A DNA stretch of 64,000 bases, from contig CAJNDS010002024.1 of the NCBI GenBank assembly GCA_905221605.1, forward strand, positions 137,501 through 201,500, in the 5' to 3' direction. The notes under the pieces are model-generated. The model saw only the letters and a list, made by a program, of their open reading frames with translations, searched no databases and was not told where the DNA came from. The position numbers and the translations under genes were made by a program. This stretch comes from Symbiodinium natans (taxonomy: Eukaryota; Sar; Dinophyceae; Suessiales; Symbiodiniaceae). This document shows, one piece after another, positions 40,601-50,615 of the stretch (its first letter is position 1; each line of letters begins with the position of its first letter).

Positions 40601-40756
40601 TAATGCCTGGGCATGCGGAGTCCATGACACGGCATCGCCTATGTTTGAAGTCGCCATTGTCTGAAATACATTAAGCACCCTTTCTTTTTGGGGGGTGGGT
40701 TTTGTGGACAAGGAGCTCAAACTATGACAACCCCAAAGTCCCAAAGATGCCCAAGC

Positions 40757-40930
40757 TTAGCACACTCCCCACACTCTCAAAGCTCCTCCAGCTTGTGGTT
40801 GATGGTCCCCTTCCAGGGGGGATTCGCTGGTTCGGAGGCGCACTTTCCTCTCTATTGAACCTCTGGAAGCTTCATGCCACACCCCAAGGGCTTCGTGCAC
40901 AACGCGACCTCTCTCTCTCTCTCCCTCTTT
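40757..40930 (-). CDS. Minus-strand exon island, possible C-terminus
   Basis: Reads VVHEALGVWHEASRGSIERK then VRLRTSESPLEGDHQPQAGG and a stop. A CT-rich microsatellite and TA run (40908-40990) lie upstream. Confidence 0.35.
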   Translation of the reverse strand, partial: KEGERERGRVVHEALGVWHEASRGSIERKVRLRTSESPLEGDHQPQAGGALRVWGVC

Positions 40931-40953
40931 CTCCCTCTCTCTCAACGCAAAGA

Positions 40954-40996
<43 letters not shown>

Positions 40997-41214
40997 TTAC
41001 CGACAAAAGGTGTATATTGAAAGGTATAATCACGGTTTTGCACTCGGGGCTTCAGGTTTCTGGTGGAAGTGGAAGAGTTCGCAGACGAAATTCGGATCGA
41101 CAACGCCCTCCCAAGTCGGCCTGGTCGGCCTGGAAACCCACCTCCTTTTAGTCCCTAAACCCTAAACCCTAAACCCATAACCCATAAGCCTAAACCCTAA
41201 ACCCTAAGCCCTCC

Positions 41215-41335
41215 TTCAGACGCCTCCAGAAAATGCCACTCCAGCACGTTGAAGTCGACCACCCATCGGAGGTTCCTCAAGCTCAAGCTTGGTCGCTCTG
41301 CGCACGTCTCCTTCTATAGATTCGGCCACCTAAAC
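41215..41335 (-). CDS. Minus-strand exon island
   Basis: Reads LRNLRWVVDFNVLEWHFLEA then SEG; a second frame (ESIEGDVRRATKLELEEPPM) is also open. Lies between CCCTAAA units and IE-L (41340-41445). Confidence 0.35.
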
Positions 41336-41339
41336 CTAC

Positions 41340-41445
41340 GAATTGCATAAGAACCCTCAAAAAACGAAAATAAGATTCTCCCTTGAAATATAGGGACTAT
41401 TTTCTGTGTTTTGGGGGGTTCTTAAGCAAATAGCAGAAAAGCGGA
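41340..41445. mobile_element. Introner family IE-L copy
   Basis: ATTGCATAAGAACCCTCAAA ... GGGGTTCTTAAGCAAATAGC. Confidence 0.75.
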
Positions 41446-41511
41446 AGAACTGTACAGTCGCGTGTAAGTGCATCCAGGCAGCTTGAACACAGCTGTCACC
41501 TGGCCGGAAGA

Positions 41512-41945
41512 CTACCCCATGACCCTGTCCCTGATCAGTGGCTTTTCGGATTGTTGTGGGGCACCTGCATCCTCCCACCGTTGAATGCCGTTGCCAGCCC
41601 AGTAAGGCAGGGCACACAGGATGCCAAGTCGGCTGCGATATCCCCCCAAAAAAACCCAGGCTTGTGTGACGTAGCTTCTTGGGGACTCGGACTCGACGGC
41701 TTCGGGGGGACCCCAGGGTTGCTGACTCGGCAGGATCACGTTGACGTCACCCACCGGATTTGTGTCAAGCCCTGAACCCTAAACCCTAAACCCTAAACCC
41801 TAAACCCTTTTCCCTAAACCCTCCGCCCGGACTGGTGCATCTGGACCCTGCCTGCTTCTCCGCCATGGCCGTGTTCGAGCCAGGGCCATGCAGGTACAGA
41901 ACCTTGCGAAGGTGGTACCACGAGCGGTCGAGCTGCTTGCTTTTT
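41512..41945 (-). CDS. Possible alpha/beta-hydrolase N-terminal exons
   Basis: 41945-41825 reads KQLDRSWYHLRKVLYLHGPG then SNTAMAEKQAGSRCTS; VLYLHGxGSN resembles the first strand and oxyanion loop of FSH1-like hydrolases. 41765-41512 is an 80-codon frame (DVNVILPSQQPWGPPEAVES ... LGILCALPYWAGNGIQRWED). A telomere-type CCCTAAA tract (41772-41820) separates them. No nucleophile elbow was located, so the family call is tentative. Confidence 0.4.
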
Positions 41946-41949
41946 GGGT

Positions 41950-42087
41950 TATATATATATATATATTTTTTTTCTTTTGTAAAAATGATGTTTGATGTTT
42001 GATTTCATGTGCTGATTCTCAACCAGTACTTAGGTTCCGAGCACTCGCCACTACTAATGAAGGCCCAATATGGGCCTAGTTTTATTA
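41950..42087. other. No gene seen
   Basis: TA run and T-rich sequence; probably 5' flank of the gene at 41.9 kb. Confidence 0.3.
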
Positions 42088-42189
42088 TACTTGGAGGTTC
42101 ATGGGTGCTATAAGTACCCTAAGTAGGGTTATAAATATACATGCTCTACTTATAACCCTGCTTATAACTACCCATGAACCTCCAAGTAG
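42088..42189. mobile_element. Introner family IE-A copy
   Basis: TACTTGGAGGTTCATGGGTG ... ACTACCCATGAACCTCCAAG. Confidence 0.85.
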
Positions 42190-42242
42190 CGCCCGCTTGA
42201 AGTGTTGAATGCCAGGGGGCAAACACAACGCATGCAGTCTAC

Positions 42243-42350
42243 TAGGGCAGGTTTGCGGGCCCTATAAACATAAATTGTTTATGGCTTCATACTATAAGTC
42301 TTTAAGGATTATATAGGGGATTCAGAGTATGCTCAAACCTACCCATGCCT
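42243..42350. mobile_element. Introner family IE-H copy, downstream of the esterase
   Basis: GGGCAGGTTTGCGGGCCCTA ... TGCTCAAACCTACCCATG. It lies 3' of the esterase stop, so not every copy is in an intron of a recognised gene. Confidence 0.75.
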
Positions 42351-42475
42351 AGGTACACTGCACATGTGTGTGCTTTTCACGCACTCTCTTTCTTGGAGCA
42401 AGCTGCACGCATTCATTGCTGTAAATCCTCTCCATCGCACGCCGTCCCATTTTTCCAGACACTGCAAACCAAGGC

Positions 42476-45400
42476 TTAAACAGAAATAGCCAGGTCTGTC
42501 GCTGCTGTGTTCACAAGGCCGCGGCTGTCATAGAACCCTGACTGCAGCCAGAAGTTGCATCGCGCAACATTGTAACGCTGTGCGTTCTCATCCTCTACCC
42601 CGAGGTCGATCACGTTATAGTCCTTGGGTTTCAGAAACCACAGCAACTAAACAGTCTTCTTCCTCAAAACCCCTGCCATGTATTCTCCCAACGTAGCGCC
42701 GCCTAGCATCCCTGAATTCCCCCTTAAACCCTAAACCCTAAACATCCCTAAACCCTGAACCCCGAACCCCAAACCCTAAACCCTAAACCACAGCCAAGAC
42801 GCAGGCAGCAGTTCGCGGGACTTGCTGACATGCCCCTCAGCTTGGCCTCTCGTGGAAGTGGAGAACCGCTGCCAGGCCTGGACATCTCCGCTCGCCGCGA
42901 ACTCGAGCATCCTGTGGGTTTGGGGTTTAGGGTTTTGGGTTTAGGTTTAGGGTTTAGGGTGCCGGGTGAAGGGTTTAGGGTGGACCCTGACTTGGAGATT
43001 CAGGGTACCTTTAACCCAATTTTACGTGTATCTATAACCCACTTATAAGCCCCTTAAGTACCCTAAAAGGGTTTTGATTGGGTTATAAGTGCAATTATAA
43101 TTGGGTAGGGACCCCTCAAATGGTAGGATTTTCCTTATCAGATGGACCCCCCCAATAAGGTGCCCCTACTATCGTAAAACCCCCTCCTGGCTCGCAGCCG
43201 TTGCCCCCAGGCTTTGTCTTCTGCGGTGAAGTTGTACAAGAAATGAGGCTGCAGCATGGCAAACTCATCCATTGCGTGGAAAGCAAAGCGAGGGCAATAC
43301 GGCGGCTTCATCTTTGTGAAGTTTGCAATGACGCAGAAGGGCTTGCTGAGATGTCTGGATGCAACATATGAGAACACGGGAGAGGCGTGCCGGGGGCGCT
43401 GTGCATCCATGACCCCCGCAAGATAGAAGTTGGGACAAACGGTCGTCATGTCACTGAGGATTTCAGCATATCTCTGCTGTGGTTCCCAGTCGTCGCTGAA
43501 GCCAGTGAGACCGTAAAGTCTCCCGAGCTCTTCCGCAAACGCAGGCTCCTGGGACTTGCCAGCGTATCCTGCCAGGAGTTGCATCAGCTGGCTTCGAGTG
43601 AGGCGCCGAACATCTTGGCCGGGTGCAAAATCGCTTTCTTCGCGAGTGACCCCGAGAATTGCGGGTACAGCTCCGTGCTTGGAGTCTTGAAAGGCTTGGA
43701 GATAGCCCTGTGGCAAGATGCCGCCCTCGCCATCAACAAGCAAGAGGGGCGCATACTGCCAGGTAGGACTGAAAATGTCAAGCGACCAAACGTCCGCGTG
43801 CCAATTGTCGGGCTGGGCTTGCAACAGCTCCCCAGCAGACAGGTGCAGCAAACAGTCCAACAACTCCTTCTCCCTTGGTTTCTGAAAGCCTATCTCCGCA
43901 CAGGGACTTCGCTCCACAACCTCTCTGTGCCAATACTCGGCTGCTTCCTCTGTCGTACTGTTTAGCTTTGGCGATCCACTCATGCTTACACCCCTGTGGA
44001 AAAGACCTCAGGGTCTGAGTACCCTAGTCGAAAAGAACGCTAACCTTTTTGTTTTCACAAACGCGAAAATGTTAAAGGAGACCCCCCAAAACCCTAAAAC
44101 CCTCAAGCCCTAAAAGCCCTAATCAAAACTCTAAAGCTCTAGAGCTCTAGAGCCCTAGAGCCCCAGGCCTCTCGCGGCCGGGGACGCAAGTAGCGCCAGC
44201 ACCTATACTCCCCTAAGAACCTTAACAAAAAATGACATTTTTAATCTCCTCTTGGGTTTTGGGTTTAGGGTTTAGGGTTTAGGGTTTAGGGTTTAGGGTT
44301 TAGGTTTTAGGGTTTAGGGTTTAGGGTATATTATATAAACAAAAACATAAAGAATAATTCCCAAGGGGATATAGGCACAAGGGATCCACCGGAGCTCTGC
44401 CCCCAAACGGTGACCTGCTCCGGATCACCTGGGGGGGGGGGGGGGGGAGTGGGTGGCTTTGGGTTTGGAGTTTAGGGTTTGGGGTTTGGGGTTTAGGGTT
44501 TAGGGTTTAGGGGTTCGGGTTTTAGGGTCAAGGGTTTCGTGGTTGAACTGAAGGTTTACAGCAGTACAGCAAGGAAGGGCTCTTTCGAATGCGAAGAGGT
44601 ATCATCCACTTGTGGGGCACTTTTGGGAAACTCCTCACCTCCAAAGGCTCTGATGTTGCCTTGGATCCAACGAAGCGCCTCCAATCAGTCTATGTAGGGT
44701 TTAGGGTTTAGGGTTTAGGGTTTAGGGTTTAGGGTTTAGGGTTTAGGGTTTAGGGTTAGGGTTTAGGGTTTAGGTTTAGGGTGTAGGGTTTAGGGCATCC
44801 ACCGAAGTGCCTCCAAGCAGTCCAGCAGGCCATAGTTCCCCGAGGTGCCACGCACGTCGTGGTGGGAGAGCGATGCCAAAGACAGGAACCCGGCTACTCC
44901 TTGGGGTTTAGGGTTTAGGGTTTAGGGTTTAGGGTTTAGGGTTTAGGGTTTAGGGTTTAGGGTTTAGGGTTTAGGGTTTAGGGTTTAGGGTTTAGGGTAC
45001 TACCGTAGCCCCACAAAAGGTTAACCTCATATATATATATATATATATATGTACATGTGTATATATATATATATATAGTAGGATTCCATATAACCCAAAA
45101 AGGTTAAAGGTTACCTACCCAGCCCCCAAGATTCCCAAACGGTACTGCACGGAGACCACAACGACGTCGTTCTCCGAGGTCAAGTTGGCCTGAGCTCCGT
45201 AGCCAGACTGTAGCGCGAAGGGAGAGCCCTCCAGGAGTCCGCCGCCATGGAGCCAAACAAGCACCTACACTGATTTCGGAACCCTAGCAAGAAATTGTGA
45301 TTTTTGCTGCTTCTTAGGAATTACAGTACCCAGATTTAAAAAAAAAAAAACACGCTGTTTCTTAGGAGTTGCAGCACCCCCACCCCCCCCCAAAAAAAAA

Positions 45401-46252
45401 AAAAAAAAAAAGAAAGCTATTCCCAAGTATCTCTAAAGGCACAGGCCTCAGCTTCCAAGCGCGTGTCGCAGAACTTCGGGCAGCCGAGCTCCTTGCTCGC
45501 GCCTCCAAGTTCTTGGTGTGGACATGAAGGCGCAAGCCTTAGCTGCTGAGTTCAAAAAAGGCCCCCCCAAAAAAGTACACTTTCAGTTTCTGTAGGGGTA
45601 CAGTTTCGGTTTCTGTAGGGGGTTTAATAGTATCCCCAAAAAGGGTAAAATGGTGTACTCACTCAGCTACTATAAGAAGCAGTCTTCGGAGCTCTGCACC
45701 CCGTGGCTAAAGTGGCTCCCTTGAAGGCACGCCTAGTTCATTGTTGGGATAAGATTAAAAATTCATGTTTTTTCTTCCTTGTTGGGTTTAAGTACCCTTA
45801 AAAATGTTAAATGTTTCCCAACTATGACAAAGACGCAGGCCCAGGCTTGGTTGCATCCAACAGGCCCTTCCAGCACTCGGAGCGTGCTCCGGGAAAGGTG
45901 CCGATGCCAACCTTGGTAGCCCAGCAACCATGTTATAATAAGGGCACCCTGTTTTGAGTTGGTTATTTTAGATTTGAGTTGGCTCTTTTAAAAATTGTAT
46001 AAGGGAAACCATAACCAAAAAAAGGGTTTAAAGGGTACCACTGGGCTACCAAGCAACTGGAGGCTGCCACCTCCGAACTCCGATGGGGGGCAATGCGTAG
46101 GGAATACCCAGGAAAGCCGCAGACCCCGATGCGGCGTCGACAGTGCCTCGGAGGGTTCCACATGTCACGGTCGCCACTGGTGCCTCCTCCGTTATTCCCA
46201 TGTCAGCCGCCGAGAGCCAGACCGCCAAGATGATCAAATAACCTTGCGCCAT
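42476..46252 (-). CDS. Secreted type-B carboxylesterase (12 exons)
   Basis: Exons: 46252-46058, 45911-45837, 45732-45681, 45537-45443, 45264-about 45126, 44893-44811, 44678-44639, 44428-44379, 44202-44169, 44006-43187, 42911-about 42803 and about 42646-42476, giving about 620 residues. The N-terminus (MAQGYLIILAVWLSAAD) is a signal peptide. Family landmarks follow in order: FLGIPYALPPIG, SSEDCLRLHVHT, oxyanion loop WLHGGG, VVVVSVQYRLGILG, GNYGLLDCLEALRWIQGNI, nucleophile elbow GQSSGG, acidic region GVTREESDF, and the histidine in FAFHAMDE. Catalytic Ser, acid and His are all present, so activity is expected on an ester substrate that cannot be named. All joins keep frame; borders are GT-AG, GC-AG or GA-AG. 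The exact donor after exon 5 and the exon 11/12 join are uncertain. Introns carry IE-C, IE-N, IE-E, IE-J and IE-G copies and telomere tracts. Confidence 0.85.
42647..42802 (-). repeat. Telomere-like tract in last esterase intron
   Basis: CCCTAAA/CCCGAAC repeats at about 42722-42790 are flanked by AAACCACAGCAA (42635) and AAACCACAGCCAA (42785). The two flanking exons both read LWF in the same frame, so one copy is redundant. Exact splice sites are not fixed. Confidence 0.5.
42912..43186. mobile_element. Esterase intron: telomere units plus two introner remnants
   Basis: TTTAGGG units (42917-42982), an IE-A-like element (from 42988) and a T-rich element with GTAGGATTTTCC and CTACTATCGTAAAACCCC. 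Borders GCCAG|GAGGGG and CACAG|GATGC: GA-AG, joining RLRAR to MLEFAASGD. Confidence 0.65.
44007..44168. mobile_element. Esterase intron with IE-J-like element
   Basis: CTAACCTTTTTGTTTTCACA ... CGCGAAAATGTTAAAGGAG plus CTCTAGAG repeats. Borders AGAG|GCCTGG and CTGAG|GTC: GC-AG. Confidence 0.65.
44203..44378. mobile_element. IE-G introner with a telomere tract inserted
   Basis: CTATACTCCCCTAAGAACCT ... CCAAGGGGATATAGGCAC enclose about eight TTTAGGG units (44267-44330). Borders CTT|GTGCCTATATCC and GTATAG|GTG: GT-AG. Confidence 0.85.
44429..44638. repeat. Esterase intron with telomere units and poly-G
   Basis: TTTAGGG/TTTGGGG units (44460-44530) and G17 next to the acceptor (coding strand poly-C then CAG). 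Borders GGAG|GTGAGG and CCCAG|GTGAT: GT-AG. Confidence 0.75.
44665..44823 (-). repeat. Telomere-repeat intron with flanking exon duplication
   Basis: A TTTAGGG tract (about 44697-44795) is flanked by diverged copies of a roughly 26-bp exon sequence (44665-44690 and 44797-44823; shared core GCCTCCAA.CAGTC). Splicing GGAG|GCACTT...TTGGAG|GCGCTT gives GLLDCLEALRWIQGNI, the conserved esterase segment. The sense strand here reads CCCTAAA, opposite to the transporter case, so orientation is not fixed. Confidence 0.78.
44894..45125. mobile_element. Esterase intron: telomere tract next to an IE-J copy
   Basis: About 14 perfect TTTAGGG units (44905-44998), then IE-J (about 45003-45122: CCGTAGCCCCACAAAAGGTT ... 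AAAGGTTACCTACCCAGCCC) with a (TA)n centre. Confidence 0.75.
45265..45442. mobile_element. Esterase intron: IE-E with internal tandem copy
   Basis: CTACACTGATTTCGGAACCC ... AGCTATTCCCAAGTATCTCT. GCTGTTTCTTAGGAGTTGCAG repeats GCTGCTTCTTAGGAATTACAG, and a C9A19 junction is present. GT-AG. Confidence 0.7.
45538..45680. mobile_element. Esterase intron: IE-N copy
   Basis: TTAGCTGCTGAGTTCAAAAA ... GTACTCACTCAGCTACTATA. Borders GACT|GCTTCT and CTAAG|GCTTG: GC-AG. Confidence 0.75.
45733..45836. mobile_element. Esterase intron 2
   Basis: TTGTTGGGATAAGATTAAAA ... TAAATGTTTCCCAACTATG, an inverted-repeat element. Borders CCT|GCGTCT and ACTAG|GCG: GC-AG. Confidence 0.65.
45912..46057. mobile_element. Esterase intron 1: IE-C introner
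   Basis: CTTGGTAGCCCAGCAACCAT ... GGGTACCACTGGGCTACCAAG, a clean inverted repeat. Borders CCA|GTTGCTTGG and CCAAG|GTTGG: GT-AG. Confidence 0.8.
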
Positions 46253-46649
46253 GGCCCTTGTGCGACCCCTGCAACCTTGAAGAAGCGACGTCAGGAGTCA
46301 AACCGCGGGCTTCAAGGGCTTAAAGGGCTTGAGGCCTCAAAACTGGGAAGAGCCGAATTCAACGGATAGTAGCCTAGACCCAGGATTGCCTTCCATCACC
46401 TGGCATTCCACCCGAACATCGACACACTGTCCACGTGTCACGCACAGGGTTTAGGGTTTAGGGTTTAGGGTTTTCATGTAAATCCTCTGAGCTGAAACGT
46501 GGCTGCGATGGGTACTTATAACCCTACTCATAACTACCAATGAACTTCAAGTGGAGTCCGGCTTTTAGGAATGGAGCGCTTGAAGGAAGGAATCTCATTC
46601 GCATCTTCTACGAAAATTTAGGGTTTAGGGTTGAGGTTTTAGGGTTCGC

Positions 46650-46885
46650 AGGGTTTAGAACTGACAGGTGCAACTACGTTTTTGCGCTGAAAGAGGTTCT
46701 GAACTCGTCTTGCCCATGCATACCAGGTACACAGGTACTTCGGGAGGAGCGTCTCTGCTGGAAACTTCCAGGCGTGTGTCAAGCGGCATCCCGAATACCC
46801 TTCACCCCAGTCCAACAATCCCTGGCAAAGGATGATCAACACGAGGGAACGCTGATTCTCTGGAGCGAGGAGAACGACAGCTGAA
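46650..46885 (+). CDS. Plus-strand frame, unassigned
   Basis: Reads DRCNYVFALKEVLNSSCPCI, then REERLCWKLPGVCQAASRIP and QSLAKDDQHEGTLILWSEEN, ending with a stop. It would be divergent from the esterase. An opposing minus frame is also open but less protein-like. Confidence 0.35.
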
Positions 46886-47078
46886 TTTTGCGCCTGGATG
46901 TCGGAATTTCTGGAGCCCTAAACCAAAACCCGCAATTCGGAAACCCTTCGCATGCTTAACTCTGCTCTGTATCGAAACCTAAGCAATCGTATTCGACTAT
47001 TCTGTTGTTCTAGTATGATAGAATAATGCCGTCGATTACGCTCTTCTACAATTGCGCGACTGTGCTAGCATGCTAGGA
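46886..47078. other. No gene seen
   Basis: Mixed sequence before an IE-F copy. Confidence 0.3.
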
Positions 47079-47079
47079 T

Positions 47080-47300
47080 GGCCATTAAGATCCTCTGAAA
47101 AATACTCTTAAATATGATCCTCCTAAGCCCAACAAGGGAAAATATAAAATGTCCCAAGGGCTTTCCTTAAACCCTAAACCCTAAACCCTAAACCCTAAAC
47201 CCTAAACCCTAAACCCTAAACCCTAAACCCTAAACCCTAAACCCTAAACCCTAAACCCTAAACCCTAAACCCTAAACCCTAAACCCTAAACCCTAAACCC
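47080..47300. repeat. IE-F copy followed by a long CCCTAAA tract
   Basis: IE-F (47080-47165, ATGGCCATTAAGATCCTCTG ... AAAATGTCCCAAGGGC) runs directly into about 19 perfect CCCTAAA units (47166-47300). Confidence 0.9.
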
Positions 47301-47302
47301 AA

Positions 47303-47410
47303 TACAAAGCAAGCAGCCTTTTGGAGGCGCTTCGTTCCACCGCCGAAGCCTTTGCCCTTGGGCCTTCAGCAATCGCATGGAGGCTTGGGCTGAAGCTTCG
47401 AGGCGCTTTA
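47303..47410 (-). CDS. Minus-strand exon island
   Basis: Reads KRLEASAQASMRLLKAQGQR then LRRWNEAPPKGCL, between two opposed telomere tracts. Confidence 0.4.
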
Positions 47411-47419
47411 GGGCTTTCG

Positions 47420-47524
47420 GGTTTAGGGTTTCGTTTAGGGTTTAGGGTTTAGGGTTTAGGGTTTAGGGTTTAGGGTTTAGGGTTTAGGGTTTAGGGTTGA
47501 GGGTTGAGGGTTGAGGGTTTAGGG
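47420..47524. repeat. Telomere-like tract TTTAGGG ending in TTGAGGG
   Basis: About 14 units. Immediately followed by TTTTTTGCCACCCGCCAAGC. Confidence 0.9.
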
Positions 47525-47544
47525 TTTTTTGCCACCCGCCAAGC

Positions 47545-47870
47545 AGTCCAGCCGCACCAGGGTAACATTTCGGGACGATGTACAGTTTCAAATGTGTTTC
47601 AAATGTGTCACTACTGTGTCTGTTGTTGCTGGGGCCCCCCAGATAGTCATTGATAACCCTTCAGATTCATGGGGAGCGGGGTACTTAAGTTTTGCAGGGG
47701 CGCCCTTCGTGAGACAGTGTCCGCGGAGCATGTTCGGGGGCACTCATACCTAGGGCTTATACCATGTGTCCGGGGGGGGATATTGGGGGGTCATAGGGTG
47801 CTCGCGTCCACGCCAGAGGCAGCTACCTGGGTTCCGGGGGTCTGTCCTCCCATCCTGTAGGCATCAACCG
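47545..47870. CDS. Coding potential on both strands, unresolved
   Basis: Plus TRVTFRDDVQFQMCFKCVTT; minus GVPVDAYRMGGQTPGTQVAA and KLKYPAPHESEGLSMTIWGA. No family. Confidence 0.25.
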
Positions 47871-47879
47871 GTACCCCAC

Positions 47880-47955
47880 AGGGTTTAGGGTTTAGGGTTT
47901 AGGGTTTAGGGTTTAGGGTTTAGGGTTTAGGGTTTAGGGTTTAGGGTTTAGGGCT
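47880..47955. repeat. Telomere-like tract TTTAGGG
   Basis: About 10 perfect units. Confidence 0.9.
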
Positions 47956-48164
47956 GACCTGAACCCTGCACCCTGAATCTCAAGCCCCAAGTCCTAAACT
48001 CGAAATCTACGCAATCATTCGAAAGCCATGAGCTGTGAACCATCGCCTGACTTCAAGACTCGAGCCGGAACACAGTTCAAGCCAAAACCCACTGAAAGGA
48101 TCTAACAGGGCTTAGGGTTTAGGGTTTAGGGTAGTTAGAGGAATTATTAGGGTTTAGGGCTAAT

Positions 48165-48285
48165 ATGGGGGGGCCTGAATAATTAGAACAGGGTTTTGGA
48201 GGTTTTTATAGTACACCTATAAAGGGACGCTAAGGGAATGCTAGTAGTAATCATTCCGACGCCTATAGTAGACGGAGTCACCTGC
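48165..48285. mobile_element. Introner family IE-D copy
   Basis: GGGGGGGCCTGAATAATTAG ... TAGTAATCATTCCGACGCC. Confidence 0.7.
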
Positions 48286-48309
48286 CACAGCCCACTTTTT
48301 TTCATTTCA

Positions 48310-48595
48310 TGCCGGACCTGGAGCCTCAGAGAAACTGGGCTGCCATTACGGCCTTCAACCTACTAGTAGACTCCCAAAAACCAGTGCCCCCTAATTACTG
48401 ATTGCCTTTTTCCATCTATATCCCCTCAGTTGTCATGCAGACGATTCCCGCGTGCACTTCCCCATCCAACTTCCCCCTGAACCCCGCACTGACCAGGAAA
48501 TCACGGCCTTGGATGGCGGCATGCACCAGGAATCGCGTCCTGTCGTGAGGGCGCGTGCATTAGAGTCCCTACAGGCGCACATAATAGCTGGCTAG
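48310..48595 (+). CDS. Plus-strand exons, C-terminal part of a gene
   Basis: 48310-48402 contains MPDLEPQRNWAAITAFNLLV then DSQKPVPPN. After ATCCCCTCAG at about 48429, 48430-48595 reads CHADDSRVHFPIQLPPEPRT, DQEITALDGGMHQESRPVVR and ALESLQAHIIAG with a TAG stop. The intron has an ordinary pyrimidine-rich acceptor, unlike most introns here. No family recognised. Confidence 0.45.
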
Positions 48596-49029
48596 GTTGT
48601 CCAGCCAGAACAAGGTTCACCTTTGAGCATGATCAAGGGGTTTAGGGTTTACAGTGCCAAAGGGGTCCAGGGTCTAGGGTTTACAGTACCAAAGCACGCA
48701 AGGTGCTAGCAAGCCCCCAGCGATGAGAAAGGCTACATGCTCAGAGCCTAAAGCAGACTGTTAAGCTGCTAGAAGCCGTTGGAAAGGATCTTGGCCCTAA
48801 CAAGCCGCCTAAACCTAAACCCTAAACCCTACACCCTAAACCCGGTTCCGCTACTTGAAACCCTACTTAGAACTACTCATGGTGTTGGGTTTCGGCTTTA
48901 GGGCTTTGGGGTTGAGGGCTTAGGCACAAGCAGAGCCCCAACCAATCTTCACGAATCTTCACTTTCAGGCGGCAAGGTTACAATGTCGGTTCGGCAGTGA
49001 TAAAATGAAAGAAACGCCTTGCACTCGGC

Positions 49030-49845
49030 AGGGACTGCTTAAATCCACGTTGTACGAGCGGGCGTGTTTGTTACCCCACAAGTCAGAAGTTACCCCAGCC
49101 CCCTAGCACAGAAGTTACCCCACGTGTGCAGAAGTTGGCCCAGAGGCCGTTCCCCGAGGGCACAGCGGTGTTCAAGAGCCACGTTTTCAAAACCATTTCG
49201 GACTTCACACGACCGTACCCTCGAGATTGCCGCTGCCAAGGACTCTCAACACAAGCCAAAATCATCTTCAACGGTTGGCCGCCCCGCAGGGCACAGGCTC
49301 TTTTTCTTGAAGAATGCAGCTAAATTACAGGGAGCCTTCACACCGCCACACCTTTGAGACACTGTTCCAAGTACCCCAACCGAGCCAGATTACAGGGAGC
49401 TTGTCATCATGCAGTGGCATTCGTCTAGATATCCCGGGCGCCAAACAGTGCGACGGAGACTGTGGTTTAAAAGGCTGACCTGCCACCCAGAAAGCTCCGG
49501 CAACAAATCGGTAAGTTGGCCGACCGACGCCCAGCCCACTAAGGCACTAAAGCGAGCAACGACACATACGCCAAAGGGAGCTCAACTTCTGCTTCAGGGT
49601 TTGTGGCCTTTCCCGAATGGCACGCCCGCACAAGCCATCTGAGAACATAGCCCATGTGACATGGTATCACAGTTTTGCAGCGTTCCCCGAGGGCACAGCG
49701 GGATTGGGACAACTTCCGTCTTGCGGGACAACTTCCACATCTACTCATGTAGCAACTCCCCAGAACAGGGTTGTTGCAAATTTTGGAAGAAGCTTAACAC
49801 ACAAAAAGGGTGACTCCGCCCCTGGAGGCCTTCCTCTGATCAGGT
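49030..49845. other. Telomere-free stretch with short repeated phrases
   Basis: CGTTCCCCGAGGGCACAGCG occurs at about 49149 and 49682, AGAAGTTACCCCA occurs repeatedly near 49085-49135, ATTACAGGGAGC twice. Several weak open frames on both strands; no gene can be supported. Confidence 0.35.
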
Positions 49846-50159
49846 TTAGGGTTTAGGGTTTAAGAAAATTAGAAACAACATCCGACAAATCAATGCTTGA
49901 AGCCCGAGCAAAACCGAGTCCATTCCAATGTACTAAATGCCAAATGCTCCAAGCCCAGAAAGAAACCGTTTGAACCCTAAACCCATTTCACTCCAACCCT
50001 AAAAACCTCACAGGCTGAATACCCTAGCCCAAAGAAGGTGAATTCTTTATACATAGCAGGATTCTATGAGCCCTCTAAACCCCAAAAACAAACCTAAACC
50101 CTTTTTTTGCTCCAACAGCCCTCAGAACACAAGTAAGCCCCCCTTTAAGCCCCCCTTAA

Positions 50160-50280
50160 GCCCCCCCCCCCCCCCCCAAAGGGCTCCGGCTGCCGCTGCT
50201 GCGCCAGCGTCGCCCGCAGCTCCGCGGGCGTTGGGCCAAGAGATGCCTGGGACGAGGCGCCGGGCTTCAGCACTATAAGT
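50160..50280 (-). CDS. Minus-strand exon island downstream of the pseudophosphatase
   Basis: Reads LKPGASSQASLGPTPAELRA then TLAQQRQPEPFG up to a poly-C run (50161-50177 on the plus strand). Belongs to a separate gene or its leader. Confidence 0.35.
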
Positions 50281-50615
50281 GCTAGTAGGACGTTAATGTT
50301 TCATTTTGTTGTTTGATACTAATTTTGTATTTTACGGTATGAGATGACATTGTATGATAACATCATTTTGTTTGTAGATTTGAGAATGAACCAAAGATAC
50401 TCCTTTGGCGGGCTGTCAACAAGCATCGTTCAGCGAAACAAGGCGTCTCTTGATCGAGGCGTGTAAGGAGGATAGGGGCGTCTCCAGCCAGAACAAAGCC
50501 TTAAATGAGCATCGGATGTAGACTTTTGTCAAGGCTTGCTTCGTCTGACATTCTCACGGCAGCAGGAATAGGCGTCCAACGCCTCCCAACAACTGACGCT
50601 ATCAGACCCCCGCAC
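50281..50615. other. 3' flank of the pseudophosphatase
   Basis: AT-richer sequence without introners or telomere units. Confidence 0.4.

Noticed and set aside
43384-43965. Plus-strand frame of about 192 codons opposite the esterase
   Set aside because: It is the antisense shadow of esterase exon 10, which carries family signatures including the catalytic histidine region.
43138-43983. Esterase as a single-exon 281-residue gene starting at MSGSPK
   Set aside because: That Met is internal: upstream exons supply the signal peptide, HGGG and GQSSGG, and the frame continues in from LFHRGVSMSG. The apparent end TLLGGSI is intron read-through.
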